Source: Erysipelotrichaceae bacterium 66202529
GTDB lineage: Bacteria; Bacillota_I; Bacilli_A; Erysipelotrichales; Erysipelotrichaceae
DNA: 64,000 nucleotides
Direction of reading: 5' to 3'
Assembly (NCBI GenBank): GCA_017161075.1
Contig: CP046174.1
Location: forward strand, 1,488,001 to 1,552,000
Notes under the pieces: model-generated
The model's database searches: none
Told to the model about the DNA's origin: nothing
What the model saw: the letters and a program-made list of their open reading frames with translations, nothing else
Shown here: positions 17,899-25,515 of the stretch, piece after piece
Layout: each line of letters opens with the position of its first letter
Numbering within the stretch: position 1 is the stretch's first letter
Translations under genes and position numbers: made by a program

Positions 17899-18675
17899 GT
17901 GAACGAAGTAGTAAGAATCAAAAATCATGAGTTACAAGTCAAGGAATACAAAGGGCAGCGTGTAGTGACATTCAAGGATATTGACGAATGCCACGAAAGA
18001 CCAGAGGGAACAGCTAGAAAGAGATTTAATGATAACAAAAAGCACTTTATTGAGGGAGTAGATTACTTTACTATAAGTGAACCGTCCGTTTTACGGACGC
18101 TTGGTATTAAACGCCCTCAAGGTGGAACTCCGGATAAATCAATCGTAGTTTCAGAATCTGGTTATTTTATGATAACAAAACCAATGAAAGATGATCTAGC
18201 ATGGGAAGTACAGCGGATGCTGGTTAATACATACTTCCAGAAGCAGCCAGAAAACCAAACTGATCCAGAAAAGTTGATGATTGCTGAGGCTAAACTTATG
18301 AACGCTAAAGCACGAATGGCCTCTATGCTGCTCAAATTAAGTGACCGGAATCCTGATAATCCAATGCACCAACAGATTTGCATTAGCTATGCTTCAGAAG
18401 CTCTAACAGGGGAAAAAGTTATTCCGCTACCAGAATGCCAGGAACGCTATTTTACAGCTACAGAGATAGCCGAAATGGTCGGTAGTAACAAGAACACAGT
18501 AGGAAAGAAAGCAAAAGAAGCCGGTATTCGTCCTGTGGATGAAGATACGAAATCTGAATATGGAATGTGGTTCTTCGATAAATCGCCTAATTCACATAAA
18601 CAGGTGTCCACTTTCAAATACAATGCCAAGGGTGTAGAAGCTGTAAAAGCTCTCTTCTCTCAGACAGTAGCATAG
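17899..18675 (+). CDS. phage antirepressor-type protein, ORF6N-like N-terminus
   Basis: 258 aa. The N-terminal ~100 residues match the ORF6N pattern: QRVVTFKDIDECHERPEGTA, FNDNKKHFIEGVDYFTI and VSESGYFMITKPM. The C-terminal half carries a second possible HTH (YFTATEIAEMVGSNKNTVGK). Such proteins antagonise phage repressors or modulate early transcription. The start is GTG 17899, with GGAGAT ~11 nt upstream. It is the first of five antirepressor-like genes and lies between the two repressor switches. Confidence 0.78.
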   Translation: MNEVVRIKNHELQVKEYKGQRVVTFKDIDECHERPEGTARKRFNDNKKHFIEGVDYFTISEPSVLRTLGIKRPQGGTPDKSIVVSESGYFMITKPMKDDLAWEVQRMLVNTYFQKQPENQTDPEKLMIAEAKLMNAKARMASMLLKLSDRNPDNPMHQQICISYASEALTGEKVIPLPECQERYFTATEIAEMVGSNKNTVGKKAKEAGIRPVDEDTKSEYGMWFFDKSPNSHKQVSTFKYNAKGVEAVKALFSQTVA

Positions 18676-18693
18676 CAGTGAGGATGTTAAGAT

Positions 18694-18909
18694 ATGATAT
18701 TCAATTACAATCTGCTGAACAACCGCATCGCCCAGGTATGCGGATCACAGCAGGAGTTCGCAAGAAGACTGGGAATAAGTTTTGAAGAACTGCAAGAAAG
18801 GTTTGTCAGTGATTCCGGCTTATATACTGATGATATGAAAAAAGGAATTGACATTTTATCAATTCCTATAAGTGAAGCAGAGAGATATTTTTTTAATAAA
18901 GGGTTATAA
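18694..18909 (+). CDS. DUF739-like small DNA-binding phage protein
   Basis: 71 aa. IFNYNLLNNRIAQVCGSQQ, ARRLGISFEELQERF and the ending ISEAERYFFNKGL fit the DUF739 (Cro-like) pattern of Firmicute phages. It shares this pattern with the 19656 gene. It ends in a bidirectional terminator shared with the second repressor. Confidence 0.6.
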   Translation: MIFNYNLLNNRIAQVCGSQQEFARRLGISFEELQERFVSDSGLYTDDMKKGIDILSIPISEAERYFFNKGL

Positions 18910-18927
18910 ATTTATGCCCTTTTTTTA
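18898..18927. terminator. bidirectional terminator between convergent switch genes
   Basis: AAAGGG (18898-18903) pairs with CCCTTT (18917-18922) around an ATAAATTTAT palindrome, with T runs on both strands. It overlaps the stop codons of 18694-18909 and 18912-19535. Confidence 0.65.
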
Positions 18928-19535
18928 TATCTTCCGGCAAAAAATTTAATAGAATCAAGTAACTGCTCTTTAAATTCGCTTATATCATCTTCTGACATTT
19001 CAGTTAAATCATATTGTCCAAATTCCTGAACTATATCATTTCTGATAAGCGTATCTATGATTTCAGAAATATCTTTACCTATATAATTAGGATCACCCAT
19101 TCTTTTTGTTCGCTCTATCAAATCTGAGACATTTATATGAAAATAGTCTTTTAAAGTATATACATCAGCCATAATGGGGGATGCCTGCCCATGAATCCAT
19201 CTATAAATTTTAGCAGAATCTAAATTAGTTTTTTCAGCTAATTCAGTGATTGATATATTATCACGATCCATGTAATACTGCAAGTTTAATGCGAAAGTAG
19301 TGATAATCTCGCTTTCGCTCCCCCTTGATATTTCCCATCCCATCAGTTTTGCAGGGGTGGTATCAAGATATTTTGCAAGTAACTCTATTTTATCTGAAGG
19401 TATGTTAGAAATTTTTCCACTTTCATATCTCTGTATTGTTTGCTTGCTAGTTCCAACTTTTTCAGCTAATTCTTCGAGAGTCATATTCTTTTTTTTCCTA
19501 AGATTTTTAATATTCATGCTGAGTAAGGTTTTCAT
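18912..19535 (-). CDS. second phage repressor, double XRE domain
   Basis: 207 aa with two HTH_3-like domains: residues ~5-65 (MTLEELAEKVGTSKQTIQRY then ESGKISNIPSDKIELLAKYL) and ~75-140 (ISITELAEKTNLDSAKIYRW). No LexA/S24 protease domain is present, so induction by self-cleavage is unlikely. The ATG at 19535 has AGGAGG 8 nt upstream. It is divergent from the DUF739-like gene at 19656, with clear promoters and operators between. It is a second complete immunity switch in the same prophage. Confidence 0.82.
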   Translation of the reverse strand: MKTLLSMNIKNLRKKKNMTLEELAEKVGTSKQTIQRYESGKISNIPSDKIELLAKYLDTTPAKLMGWEISRGSESEIITTFALNLQYYMDRDNISITELAEKTNLDSAKIYRWIHGQASPIMADVYTLKDYFHINVSDLIERTKRMGDPNYIGKDISEIIDTLIRNDIVQEFGQYDLTEMSEDDISEFKEQLLDSIKFFAGRYKKRA

Positions 19536-19555
19536 TTTTCTGACCTCCTAGCTAA

Positions 19556-19583
19556 AGTATAACACAAATCACTCAATATGCAA
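19556..19583 (-). promoter_or_regulatory. promoter of the second repressor
   Basis: On the minus strand TTGCAT (19583-19578), 16-nt spacer, TATACT (19561-19556). The spacer holds a GAGTGAT half-site. Confidence 0.6.
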
Positions 19584-19593
19584 CAAAAAAATC

Positions 19594-19622
19594 TTGACAT
19601 GTCACTTACTGGGTGATATTAT
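19594..19622 (+). promoter_or_regulatory. rightward promoter of the second switch with embedded operator
   Basis: A perfect TTGACA (19594-19599), 17 nt, TATTAT (19617-19622). The spacer is almost wholly occupied by the GTCAC-N7-GTGA operator at 19601-19617. Confidence 0.8.
19601..19617. promoter_or_regulatory. operator O1 of the second switch
   Basis: GTCAC-N7-GTGAT, lying between the -35 and -10 boxes of the rightward promoter. It is one of three copies with identical arm spacing. Confidence 0.7.
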
Positions 19623-19625
19623 GAA

Positions 19626-19642
19626 GTCACCTAATCAGTGAC
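19626..19642. promoter_or_regulatory. operator O2 of the second switch
   Basis: GTCAC-N7-GTGAC, a perfect inverted repeat just downstream of the start site and 25 bp from O1. Confidence 0.7.
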
Positions 19643-19655
19643 AGGAGGTAAGGAA

Positions 19656-19865
19656 ATGATTGATACAGCGAAGTTGAAAGGTAGGATAGCTGAAAAAGGT
19701 CTTTCACAGCGCAAAGTGGCAAAATGTATCGGTATCACTGAAAAAACATTTTACGCAAAAATGAAGGCCGGGGTGTTTGGTAGTGATGAAATCGAAAAAA
19801 TGATAGATATATTAGATATTAGAGACCCTACAAGTATTTTTTTTGTCAGTTCAGTCACTAGATAA
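19656..19865 (+). CDS. DUF739-like Cro-type protein of the second switch
   Basis: 69 aa. LKGRIAEKGLSQRKVAKCIG and TEKTFYAKMKAGVFGSDEIE form a helix-turn-helix like that of DUF739 phage regulators. ATG 19656 has AGGAGG upstream; the longer frame from 19638 lacks support. It is transcribed from the operator-controlled promoter. The third operator overlaps its last codons, so it could be a site for autoregulation or roadblock of the downstream antirepressor genes. Confidence 0.72.
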   Translation: MIDTAKLKGRIAEKGLSQRKVAKCIGITEKTFYAKMKAGVFGSDEIEKMIDILDIRDPTSIFFVSSVTR

Positions 19866-19870
19866 GTGAC
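19854..19870. promoter_or_regulatory. operator O3 of the second switch
   Basis: GTCAC-N7-GTGAC, overlapping the 3' end of the DUF739-like gene and 29 nt before the next start codon. Same spacing as O1 and O2, over 200 bp away. Confidence 0.65.
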
Positions 19871-19898
19871 TTTTACAGATAGGAAGTGAGGTGAGCAC

Positions 19899-20504
19899 AT
19901 GAGAATTGAAGAATGGAATGGCTATCGGATTAGATTCGTTGAGAAAGATGGTGAATGGTGGGCAGTATTGAAAGACGTTTGCGATGCATTGGAACTGAAA
20001 ACTTGGAAAGTAAAACAAAGACTTGAAAAGGACCTACTTTCAAAGTATACCCTTGAAACTAATGGTGGTGTTCAAGAAATGCTTATAGTAAGTGAATTTG
20101 GTTTCTATGATGTAGTTTTTCAATCACGTAAGAAAGAAGCAAAAAAGTTCAGGCATTGGGCTTATGAATTATTCTGTTATTTACGTAAGGTTACAGGTCT
20201 TGAAGGATTCCAAGTATTTCGTATGCTGGACAAGGAGCATCAAAAAGAAATGATGAAGAAATTAAACCATAATATTGGGAGCCCTAAGCAAAAGCACTTC
20301 ATTAAAGCAAACACGATAGCAAACAAAGCGATATCTACTAAACATGGTTATACAAAAATGATAAAAAAAGGTGAAATGTCCCCGCAGATGTTAATTGAGC
20401 GTGAACCTATTTTAGAAGATACTGTTGAACTTATGTCTGTCAATGAAAAATTCGGATTAGGCATTTCAGTAAGTAAAGCAGTTTATCAAAAGTATCACTC
20501 ATAG
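19899..20504 (+). CDS. BRO-N domain antirepressor
   Basis: 201 aa. The N-terminus follows the BRO-N pattern (YRIRFVEKDGEWWAVLKDVC, LIVSEFGFYDVVFQSRKKEA, FRHWAYELFCYLRK), typical of phage antirepressors that free lytic promoters. The C-terminal ~80 residues are helical and unfamiliar. RBS GGAAGTGAGG. It is second in the antirepressor row and downstream of operator O3. Confidence 0.85.
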   Translation: MRIEEWNGYRIRFVEKDGEWWAVLKDVCDALELKTWKVKQRLEKDLLSKYTLETNGGVQEMLIVSEFGFYDVVFQSRKKEAKKFRHWAYELFCYLRKVTGLEGFQVFRMLDKEHQKEMMKKLNHNIGSPKQKHFIKANTIANKAISTKHGYTKMIKKGEMSPQMLIEREPILEDTVELMSVNEKFGLGISVSKAVYQKYHS

Positions 20505-20519
20505 AAAGGAGGCCTAGAA

Positions 20520-21044
20520 ATGGCAGAAGAATTACAGATTCTACACATTGACGGAAAGAACGTCATCGATTCACGACTAGTTGCTGAAAGAATTAAGATG
20601 CAGCACAAGGATTTACTTAAAAAGATACGAAATTATGAGGCTGTATTACTCGGCGCAAAATTGCGCTCAGTAGATTTCTTTATTCAGAGCAATTATGTAG
20701 ATAGTACAGGACGGACATTGATGTGCTACTTACTTACAAAAGAAGGATGCGAAATGGTAGGGAATAAGCTCACTGGAGAAAAGGGTGTCCTGTTCACTGC
20801 TGAATATGTTACAGCATTTAATCGCATGGAAAATGAAATCGCTGGTCTATCTGATTCTGATTTCAGAGATATTCCATTAGAAGCATTTGCCAGCTACCAG
20901 AGGATACAGCGTACTGTTATGAAAGACTTAGGGAAGTCACCAAAAGAAATTGCCACTGAGTTTAAGAAGGTGTCCATACAGTTCGGTATAAATTTATCTG
21001 ATAACTTTGATCAGTTGGCGTTCGAACAAGAAAGTTTATTTTAA
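20520..21044 (+). CDS. Rha-family phage regulatory protein
   Basis: 174 aa. VIDSRLVAERIKMQHKDLLK, NYVDSTGRTLMCYLLTKEGC and GVLFTAEYVTAFNRMENEI match the pRha family of phage regulators. The C-terminus is helical. GAAAGGAGGCC precedes the ATG. It is third in the row. Confidence 0.85.
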   Translation: MAEELQILHIDGKNVIDSRLVAERIKMQHKDLLKKIRNYEAVLLGAKLRSVDFFIQSNYVDSTGRTLMCYLLTKEGCEMVGNKLTGEKGVLFTAEYVTAFNRMENEIAGLSDSDFRDIPLEAFASYQRIQRTVMKDLGKSPKEIATEFKKVSIQFGINLSDNFDQLAFEQESLF

Positions 21045-21056
21045 GGAGGAAAAGAT

Positions 21057-21695
21057 ATGAGTGATGAATTAAAAACAAAGAAAGTGAATCTTCCTTGCTA
21101 TAAGGTACAAGGAAGATATGTGGTAAGTAATATTGATGTAGCGAATGCCTTTGGAGTTTCAGTTGGTAAGTTAAATAAAAAGATTAAGCGACTCATCAAA
21201 GAGGCTAATCAGAATCAACCGATGTCAGATTCCTTCGTTATTCCAGGGAAACCAACAGATAATGGTGCGAACACGTTCTTTTTAACAAGAGAGGGATGCC
21301 TGATGTTAGGAGCTGCGTGTTCTGATGGATTTATGAAAAAGAATTTCAACGCACTAGTAGAAGGATTCAACAGTCTGGAATTGGCAAATTGGAAAGATTC
21401 TAAAAAAGCGAAAGTTACACGAACTACTACAGAATTGGAGAAGTTCTTTATTCATCGACTGTCCAAGGTTGAAGATTTTACAGAATTCTTTAATGCTGTA
21501 TGCGATGTGCTTTTTGACTTAAAGGGAGATCAGTATCGTGATCTGATTTATGCTGTTAGAAATTATAGTAAAGATTACGACGATATGGCAATTCTGAATC
21601 TTACTAATTTAATTCAAACAGAAAAAGTACTCTGGCAGCTTGGAAATGATGCTAAGCCAAAGGACATTAAAAAAAAGATAGCACTAAGTGCATAA
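21057..21695 (+). CDS. Rha/ORF6N-like phage regulatory protein
   Basis: 212 aa. The overall plan is like the preceding Rha gene: a short N-terminal DNA-binding region with GRYVVSNIDVANAFGVSVGK and a FFLTREGCLMLGAACSD block equivalent to the Rha LLTKEGCEMVGNKLTG. Similarity is by pattern only. AAGGAGG precedes the ATG 12 nt after the previous stop. Fourth in the row. Confidence 0.6.
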   Translation: MSDELKTKKVNLPCYKVQGRYVVSNIDVANAFGVSVGKLNKKIKRLIKEANQNQPMSDSFVIPGKPTDNGANTFFLTREGCLMLGAACSDGFMKKNFNALVEGFNSLELANWKDSKKAKVTRTTTELEKFFIHRLSKVEDFTEFFNAVCDVLFDLKGDQYRDLIYAVRNYSKDYDDMAILNLTNLIQTEKVLWQLGNDAKPKDIKKKIALSA

Positions 21696-21705
21696 GGAGG
21701 CGCAC

Positions 21706-22443
21706 ATGAATAACGTAATGAACATAACAAATCAAACACCGATTGAAATCGCATTAGGCATTGATGAGAACGGCATGACTACTGCTAGAAAGCTGTATGA
21801 GTTTTTAGAACTTCATCCATCAGCCTTTGCTAGATGGGCAAAGCAGAATATTGAAAATAATGAATTCTATGAAGAAAATACGGATTGGTGGGGGTTCAAC
21901 ATCATGTTGAACGGTAATGAATGCAAAGATTACAAGCTCACAACCGACTTGGCAAAACACTTATCAATGGAATCTCACTCGAAACGTGGAAAAGAAGCGA
22001 GAGATTATTATGTAACCATTGAAAATAAATCAAAAGAAGCTGCAATTCAATTATCCGGTCTATCCACAGAAATGCAAGCAATCCTTATGCAGGATAGGAA
22101 ACTAGTCGAGCAGGATAAGCGAATCACAGTATTGGAAGATAATACATTGCTAAGCACTCGACAGCGCCGCAAAATAAGAGGCGCAATTCATAGTGCCGTT
22201 GCCTCTGCATGTGGTGGGATAAAGACCGCTGCATATAAAGAAAACAGCAAAAGAGTGTATAAAGCTGTATACAACTTCCTATATGATCATTACGATATTT
22301 CAGAATATGCTGATATCCCAAAGGTCAAATATGACGAAGCTTTATCGCTGATTGAAAAATGGTATCCAAGCTATGACCTGCAGCTGAGTATCGATCTATC
22401 GAATAACTGCAAACAGCAGGGGATGGATTTGAATGAAGATTAG
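21706..22443 (+). CDS. AntA-type antirepressor with C-terminal ORF6C-like domain
   Basis: 245 aa. The N-terminal ~110 residues fit the AntA/AntB family (TARKLYEFLELHPSAFARWA, CKDYKLTTDLAKHLSMESHS, KRGKEARDYYVTIE). After a coiled-coil linker, the C-terminus (RQRRKIRGAIHSAVA ... RVYKAVYNFLYDHYD) resembles the ORF6C domain. ATG 21706 follows AAGGAGG; the earlier in-frame ATG lies within the preceding gene. Fifth antirepressor-type gene. Confidence 0.85.
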   Translation: MNNVMNITNQTPIEIALGIDENGMTTARKLYEFLELHPSAFARWAKQNIENNEFYEENTDWWGFNIMLNGNECKDYKLTTDLAKHLSMESHSKRGKEARDYYVTIENKSKEAAIQLSGLSTEMQAILMQDRKLVEQDKRITVLEDNTLLSTRQRRKIRGAIHSAVASACGGIKTAAYKENSKRVYKAVYNFLYDHYDISEYADIPKVKYDEALSLIEKWYPSYDLQLSIDLSNNCKQQGMDLNED

Positions 22444-22457
22444 TTTCTGGTGCCAAC

Positions 22458-22652
22458 ATGGAAAAACTCTTTTACAGTAATAAAGATATCCGGGAATTAT
22501 ATGAAATCAGCGAAGCACAGGCCTATCGCCATATGCGGCGAATGAAGGAAATCTACGAGATTGATGAGAACCGTTTACCTAGAAGAGGTGTGCTGCCAGT
22601 CGCAATCGTAAAAGACTACTTTCATCAGGGCAAAAAGAAAAAAGATGCTTAG
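22458..22652 (+). CDS. small HTH protein, possible excisionase
   Basis: 64 aa, a single predicted winged helix: YSNKDIRELYEISEAQAYRH, then basic KKKK tail. Size and pattern suit MerR/Xis-like proteins, but no decisive motif is seen. It lies far from int. Function is not assigned with confidence. Confidence 0.55.
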   Translation: MEKLFYSNKDIRELYEISEAQAYRHMRRMKEIYEIDENRLPRRGVLPVAIVKDYFHQGKKKKDA

Positions 22653-22676
22653 TGACGGCAATCACCAAACATCTGG

Positions 22677-22727
22677 AGGAGGTCCCTCCATACTCTATCA
22701 CGAGTATATTATACCAAGGGACCTCCT
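22677..22727 (+). promoter_or_regulatory. stem-loop with buried AGGAGG between early genes
   Basis: An 11-bp perfect inverted repeat AGGAGGTCCCT (22677-22687) / AGGGACCTCCT (22717-22727). Nested inside is ATACTC-N6-GAGTAT. No T run follows, so it is not a simple terminator. The next gene has its own AGGAGG at 22737-22742. Confidence 0.55.
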
Positions 22728-22751
22728 GAATAATCAAGGAGGAAATGAAAA

Positions 22752-22877
22752 ATGAATTTAGATATGCGTATTTTAACTGATATCATGTGCATTTCAGCAT
22801 GTGTATACTGCATTGCCTATTATACAAAATGTCTGTTCAGACATGAGAATCCACTTCTCGAGGAGACGGAAGAATGA
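22752..22877 (+). CDS. 41-aa small membrane-type peptide
   Basis: A short gene with a strong ribosome site (AAGGAGGAAATG). It encodes NLDMRILTDIMCISACVYCI then AYYTKCLFRHENP: one hydrophobic, Cys-rich segment and a charged tail. Its stop overlaps the next ATG (ATGA), the junction style of this whole early operon. Function unknown. Confidence 0.65.
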   Translation: MNLDMRILTDIMCISACVYCIAYYTKCLFRHENPLLEETEE

Positions 22878-23167
22878 GCAATTTTAATATGGTGATACCT
22901 GACCGACAAGCCTATATTCACATCGATATGGCTGAATTAGAATCAATGTTATATGAAATTTGGGAGTATGCAAAGGCTGGATGTGAAGCTGCTATAGCGT
23001 TTATGAAATCAGATTTGCGTACTGAGTATGTAAATATGGAGCTTTCCTTTAATGATGGGAAGGCGATAGCATATGAGGGATATAGTAGAATTAGTTTCAA
23101 TATGAAAAATGTTATAAGAAAATGCAAAAATGTGAAAACATCATTGCGCCAGGAGGTATTATCATGA
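22874..23167 (+). CDS. phage early protein of unknown function
   Basis: 97 aa, not recognised. Mixed composition with a helical middle (ELESMLYEIWEYAKAGCEAA) and a basic C-terminus. It is translationally coupled to the 41-aa gene upstream and overlaps the next gene by four bases. Confidence 0.65.
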   Translation: MSNFNMVIPDRQAYIHIDMAELESMLYEIWEYAKAGCEAAIAFMKSDLRTEYVNMELSFNDGKAIAYEGYSRISFNMKNVIRKCKNVKTSLRQEVLS

Positions 23168-23487
23168 CCAGAAATGAGGTGCTGAACAAGCTGCTTTCCA
23201 AGTATGGTAAGCATGGTTATACACGTTTGAAAATTAGTGGGCTTATCAAAGATGGTGAGAAACACGGGTTCTCCTATACAATGATTTACAACGGGTTAAG
23301 AATGGCGTTTTCTAATGTAACAGGTGAGCATGAATATTTCAGCTTGCAGGATATGATGGAAATCACCGGAGAAACTCAGGATGAACTAATCGCTAGAATT
23401 GAGGATTCCAGAGAAGAATTACGTAAGAACGGTGAAGACCCAGACGATTATTTTGTTCAGGTGACACCAAAGGAGTTGAGATCATGA
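23164..23487 (+). CDS. phage early protein of unknown function
   Basis: 107 aa. ATG 23164 is chosen because CAGGAGG stands upstream. The N-terminus (TRNEVLNKLLSKYGKHGYTR) and FSLQDMMEITGETQDELIAR look like small helical DNA-binding elements, but no family is recognised. Coupled to its neighbours by four-base overlaps. Confidence 0.65.
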   Translation: MTRNEVLNKLLSKYGKHGYTRLKISGLIKDGEKHGFSYTMIYNGLRMAFSNVTGEHEYFSLQDMMEITGETQDELIARIEDSREELRKNGEDPDDYFVQVTPKELRS

Positions 23488-23711
23488 AGAAAATTGAAAT
23501 TTTGGATTTAGAAGATGAAATCACCACTTTGGAAATGTCCATGTCTCTTTTGATGATAGTGAAGGATGGTATAGAAGGATACCTATACAACAACGAGCAA
23601 ATTATTGATGAAGCCATCAGTTCGGTTTTGAATATTCAAAGAGATGCACTTGAGCGTCTGAGAAATAAATACCAAAAGTTGATTACGGAGGTGCCTAATG
23701 CAAAATATTGA
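23484..23711 (+). CDS. small coiled-coil phage protein
   Basis: 75 aa, acidic N-terminus (KKIEILDLEDEITTLEMSMS) and a leucine-rich C-terminal helix. Overlaps both neighbours. Function unknown. Confidence 0.6.
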   Translation: MKKIEILDLEDEITTLEMSMSLLMIVKDGIEGYLYNNEQIIDEAISSVLNIQRDALERLRNKYQKLITEVPNAKY

Positions 23712-24138
23712 CGATGTTATTATCGAACTGCCAGAATACAATGAAAAAATCAAGCAGCAGTTCAAAGCAACGAGTGAATTTATCAGAAATCTACCTTTAA
23801 CACGAGAGCAGAATGATGAGCTTGTTTACCGTCTCGTTGACGATGTGAAAGCTGCAAGACAAGATGGTTTTGCTTGTGCTATCTGTAAACTGATTGAAAA
23901 AGAAGCATCTACGAATGAATCTGACGATGCAAAGATAGAGAACCTCAACAATGGCTTGCGCAAATATGCGGATGAAGTAAAGGCTCATATCTTATCCGAA
24001 AATGATTGCACGCTAGATGAAGCTCTAGAGATTTTAGATGGTGCAATGGATCCGATTGATATATTCAATCTTGCCTTTTACTTGGGTTATGGAAAAGCTA
24101 TGGGGATTCCGGAAGCAGAAGGGAGTTATCAGGCATGA
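23698..24138 (+). CDS. phage early protein of unknown function
   Basis: 146 aa, acidic and mostly helical, with two cysteines close together (GFACAICKLIEKEAS). It overlaps the previous gene by 14 nt and the next by four. No family recognised. Confidence 0.62.
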   Translation: MQNIDDVIIELPEYNEKIKQQFKATSEFIRNLPLTREQNDELVYRLVDDVKAARQDGFACAICKLIEKEASTNESDDAKIENLNNGLRKYADEVKAHILSENDCTLDEALEILDGAMDPIDIFNLAFYLGYGKAMGIPEAEGSYQA

Positions 24139-24308
24139 CGAATGAACAGATAAACGCATTAAATGAGAAGTATCATAAGAGCAAAAAATATAAATCAGTT
24201 ACCAGAGGAGACCTGATCGAATACATCAATAAAACGATGCTCAAACTATCCGACAGCGATCTAAAAAAATTGTATGATACCGCATTACAGATGTGGATGA
24301 AAGGATAG
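24135..24308 (+). CDS. 57-aa phage early protein
   Basis: A short gene in the coupled operon (ATGA overlap with the preceding stop). It encodes a Lys-rich helical protein (NEKYHKSKKYKSVTRGDLIE ... DLKKLYDTALQMWMKG). Function unknown. Confidence 0.6.
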   Translation: MTNEQINALNEKYHKSKKYKSVTRGDLIEYINKTMLKLSDSDLKKLYDTALQMWMKG

Positions 24309-24313
24309 TAGGT

Positions 24314-24721
24314 ATGACAATCAAACAAAGAAGAAAAGAGTACGGCATCTCTAGAAAATCAATGGCTAAATTATTGGGTATTACCAGGAAGCAGTATAAA
24401 GCGCTGGAAGATAATACTGGTGAATTTGCAATCGGTATCATCACACAAATCTGTCTGATACTTAATATTGAAAATGTTGCAGATGTTGAGCGAAAGAACA
24501 CATATCCGATTTTAAAAAGAAAACGACTCATTCAGGGGCTTTCCCTACGCGATACAGCACATAAAGTGGGAGTGAATGTATTTACCTATTGGATGGTAGA
24601 ACGCTACTGTAGAAGGCTGGATGACGCAACATTAGAAAGAATTGCAGAATTGTTAGCACCGGAAGCAGAGTTTTCAGCATTTAAGGAGGCCCTCTTATGT
24701 ATAGAGCAAGTGAAAGCATAG
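24314..24721 (+). CDS. phage DNA-binding protein with two XRE-like domains
   Basis: 136 aa. The first HTH is about residues 2-50 (IKQRRKEYGISRKSMAKLLG then ITRKQYKALEDNTGEFA). A second starts near residue 66 (LKRKRLIQGLSLRDTAHKVG). ATG 24314 is chosen; the frame upstream overlaps the preceding gene. Probably an early-operon regulator; target unknown. Confidence 0.72.
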   Translation: MTIKQRRKEYGISRKSMAKLLGITRKQYKALEDNTGEFAIGIITQICLILNIENVADVERKNTYPILKRKRLIQGLSLRDTAHKVGVNVFTYWMVERYCRRLDDATLERIAELLAPEAEFSAFKEALLCIEQVKA

Positions 24722-25029
24722 CTAAAGTTGGTTCAGATTTCCTGCTGGATTTAATGAACTGCGAAACACCGATTTACTTTCTGTATTATAACGGGAGTAT
24801 GTGGCTTCCTCTTGAATGTATCGTATTAGCCATTACCAATGAGCAAATGATGGTACGGTATGAAACACGTCCGGGATGGCCCGAAACAGACTCACAGCAG
24901 GGCGTTAAAATGCACTGGATAGAAATATCAGATCATAACGTAAACTGGTTCACAGACAGCGAGGAAGCGGAATTTGAATCAGACGAAAGAAACGACATCA
25001 TCAGGAAGGGTAAGAAAAATGAAGTTTAA
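24697..25029 (+). CDS. phage early protein of unknown function
   Basis: 110 aa, with TPIYFLYYNGSMWLPLECIV and a tryptophan-rich, acidic C-terminal half suggesting a compact beta domain. AAGGAGG precedes the ATG. It overlaps both neighbours. Family not recognised. Confidence 0.65.
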   Translation: MYRASESIAKVGSDFLLDLMNCETPIYFLYYNGSMWLPLECIVLAITNEQMMVRYETRPGWPETDSQQGVKMHWIEISDHNVNWFTDSEEAEFESDERNDIIRKGKKNEV

Positions 25030-25306
25030 TTTAGACTATAGAAATAATGCTTTATGTATCAGCGTAGAAATGTTCGATGACGGTACGAAATATGAACACG
25101 AATACGATGTAAAAACGGATGAGGATAATCATATCGACTTTTCTACAGACTTCATGGCTGACTTATACGGCCGTGAGGATATGTATGCAAAAATGGTGGA
25201 AACTGCCATGACGATGGAAGAGGAAATCAATAATTTGACACGCCGTCTATCGGAAATGGAAGCAGAAGAAAAGCATATCCGTGCTTTGATAGATAAACAA
25301 AGATAG
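25019..25306 (+). CDS. phage early protein with C-terminal coiled coil
   Basis: 95 aa. The N-terminal half is beta-like (FNLDYRNNALCISVEMFDDG) and the C-terminal third a coiled coil (EEINNLTRRLSEMEAEEKHI). ATG 25019 is chosen for AGGAAGGG upstream; an earlier in-frame start lies inside the preceding gene. Function unknown. Confidence 0.65.
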   Translation: MKFNLDYRNNALCISVEMFDDGTKYEHEYDVKTDEDNHIDFSTDFMADLYGREDMYAKMVETAMTMEEEINNLTRRLSEMEAEEKHIRALIDKQR

Positions 25307-25314
25307 GTGTATCA

Positions 25315-25515
25315 ATGATTAAAAAAACGACAGTGAAATGCTCAATTTGTGGGAAAGAATATTCACAAAATAATGTATATATTTTAGCTATAAATATATT
25401 GTTTGCCGGAGAACCAATCGGATATATCTGTCAAAATTGTGTCGATAAAATCTGTCCCGAACATGTTCATAGTGACCTTCGTATTGATTGCGAGTGTGAT
25501 AACAATGACTTCTAA
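25315..25515 (+). CDS. zinc-ribbon phage protein
   Basis: 66 aa. CSICGKEY and CQNCVDKICPEH give two CxxC knuckles with further Cys and His, a zinc-binding fold. Its end overlaps the start of the replication-initiator gene, suggesting coupled translation. Function unknown. Confidence 0.65.
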   Translation: MIKKTTVKCSICGKEYSQNNVYILAINILFAGEPIGYICQNCVDKICPEHVHSDLRIDCECDNNDF

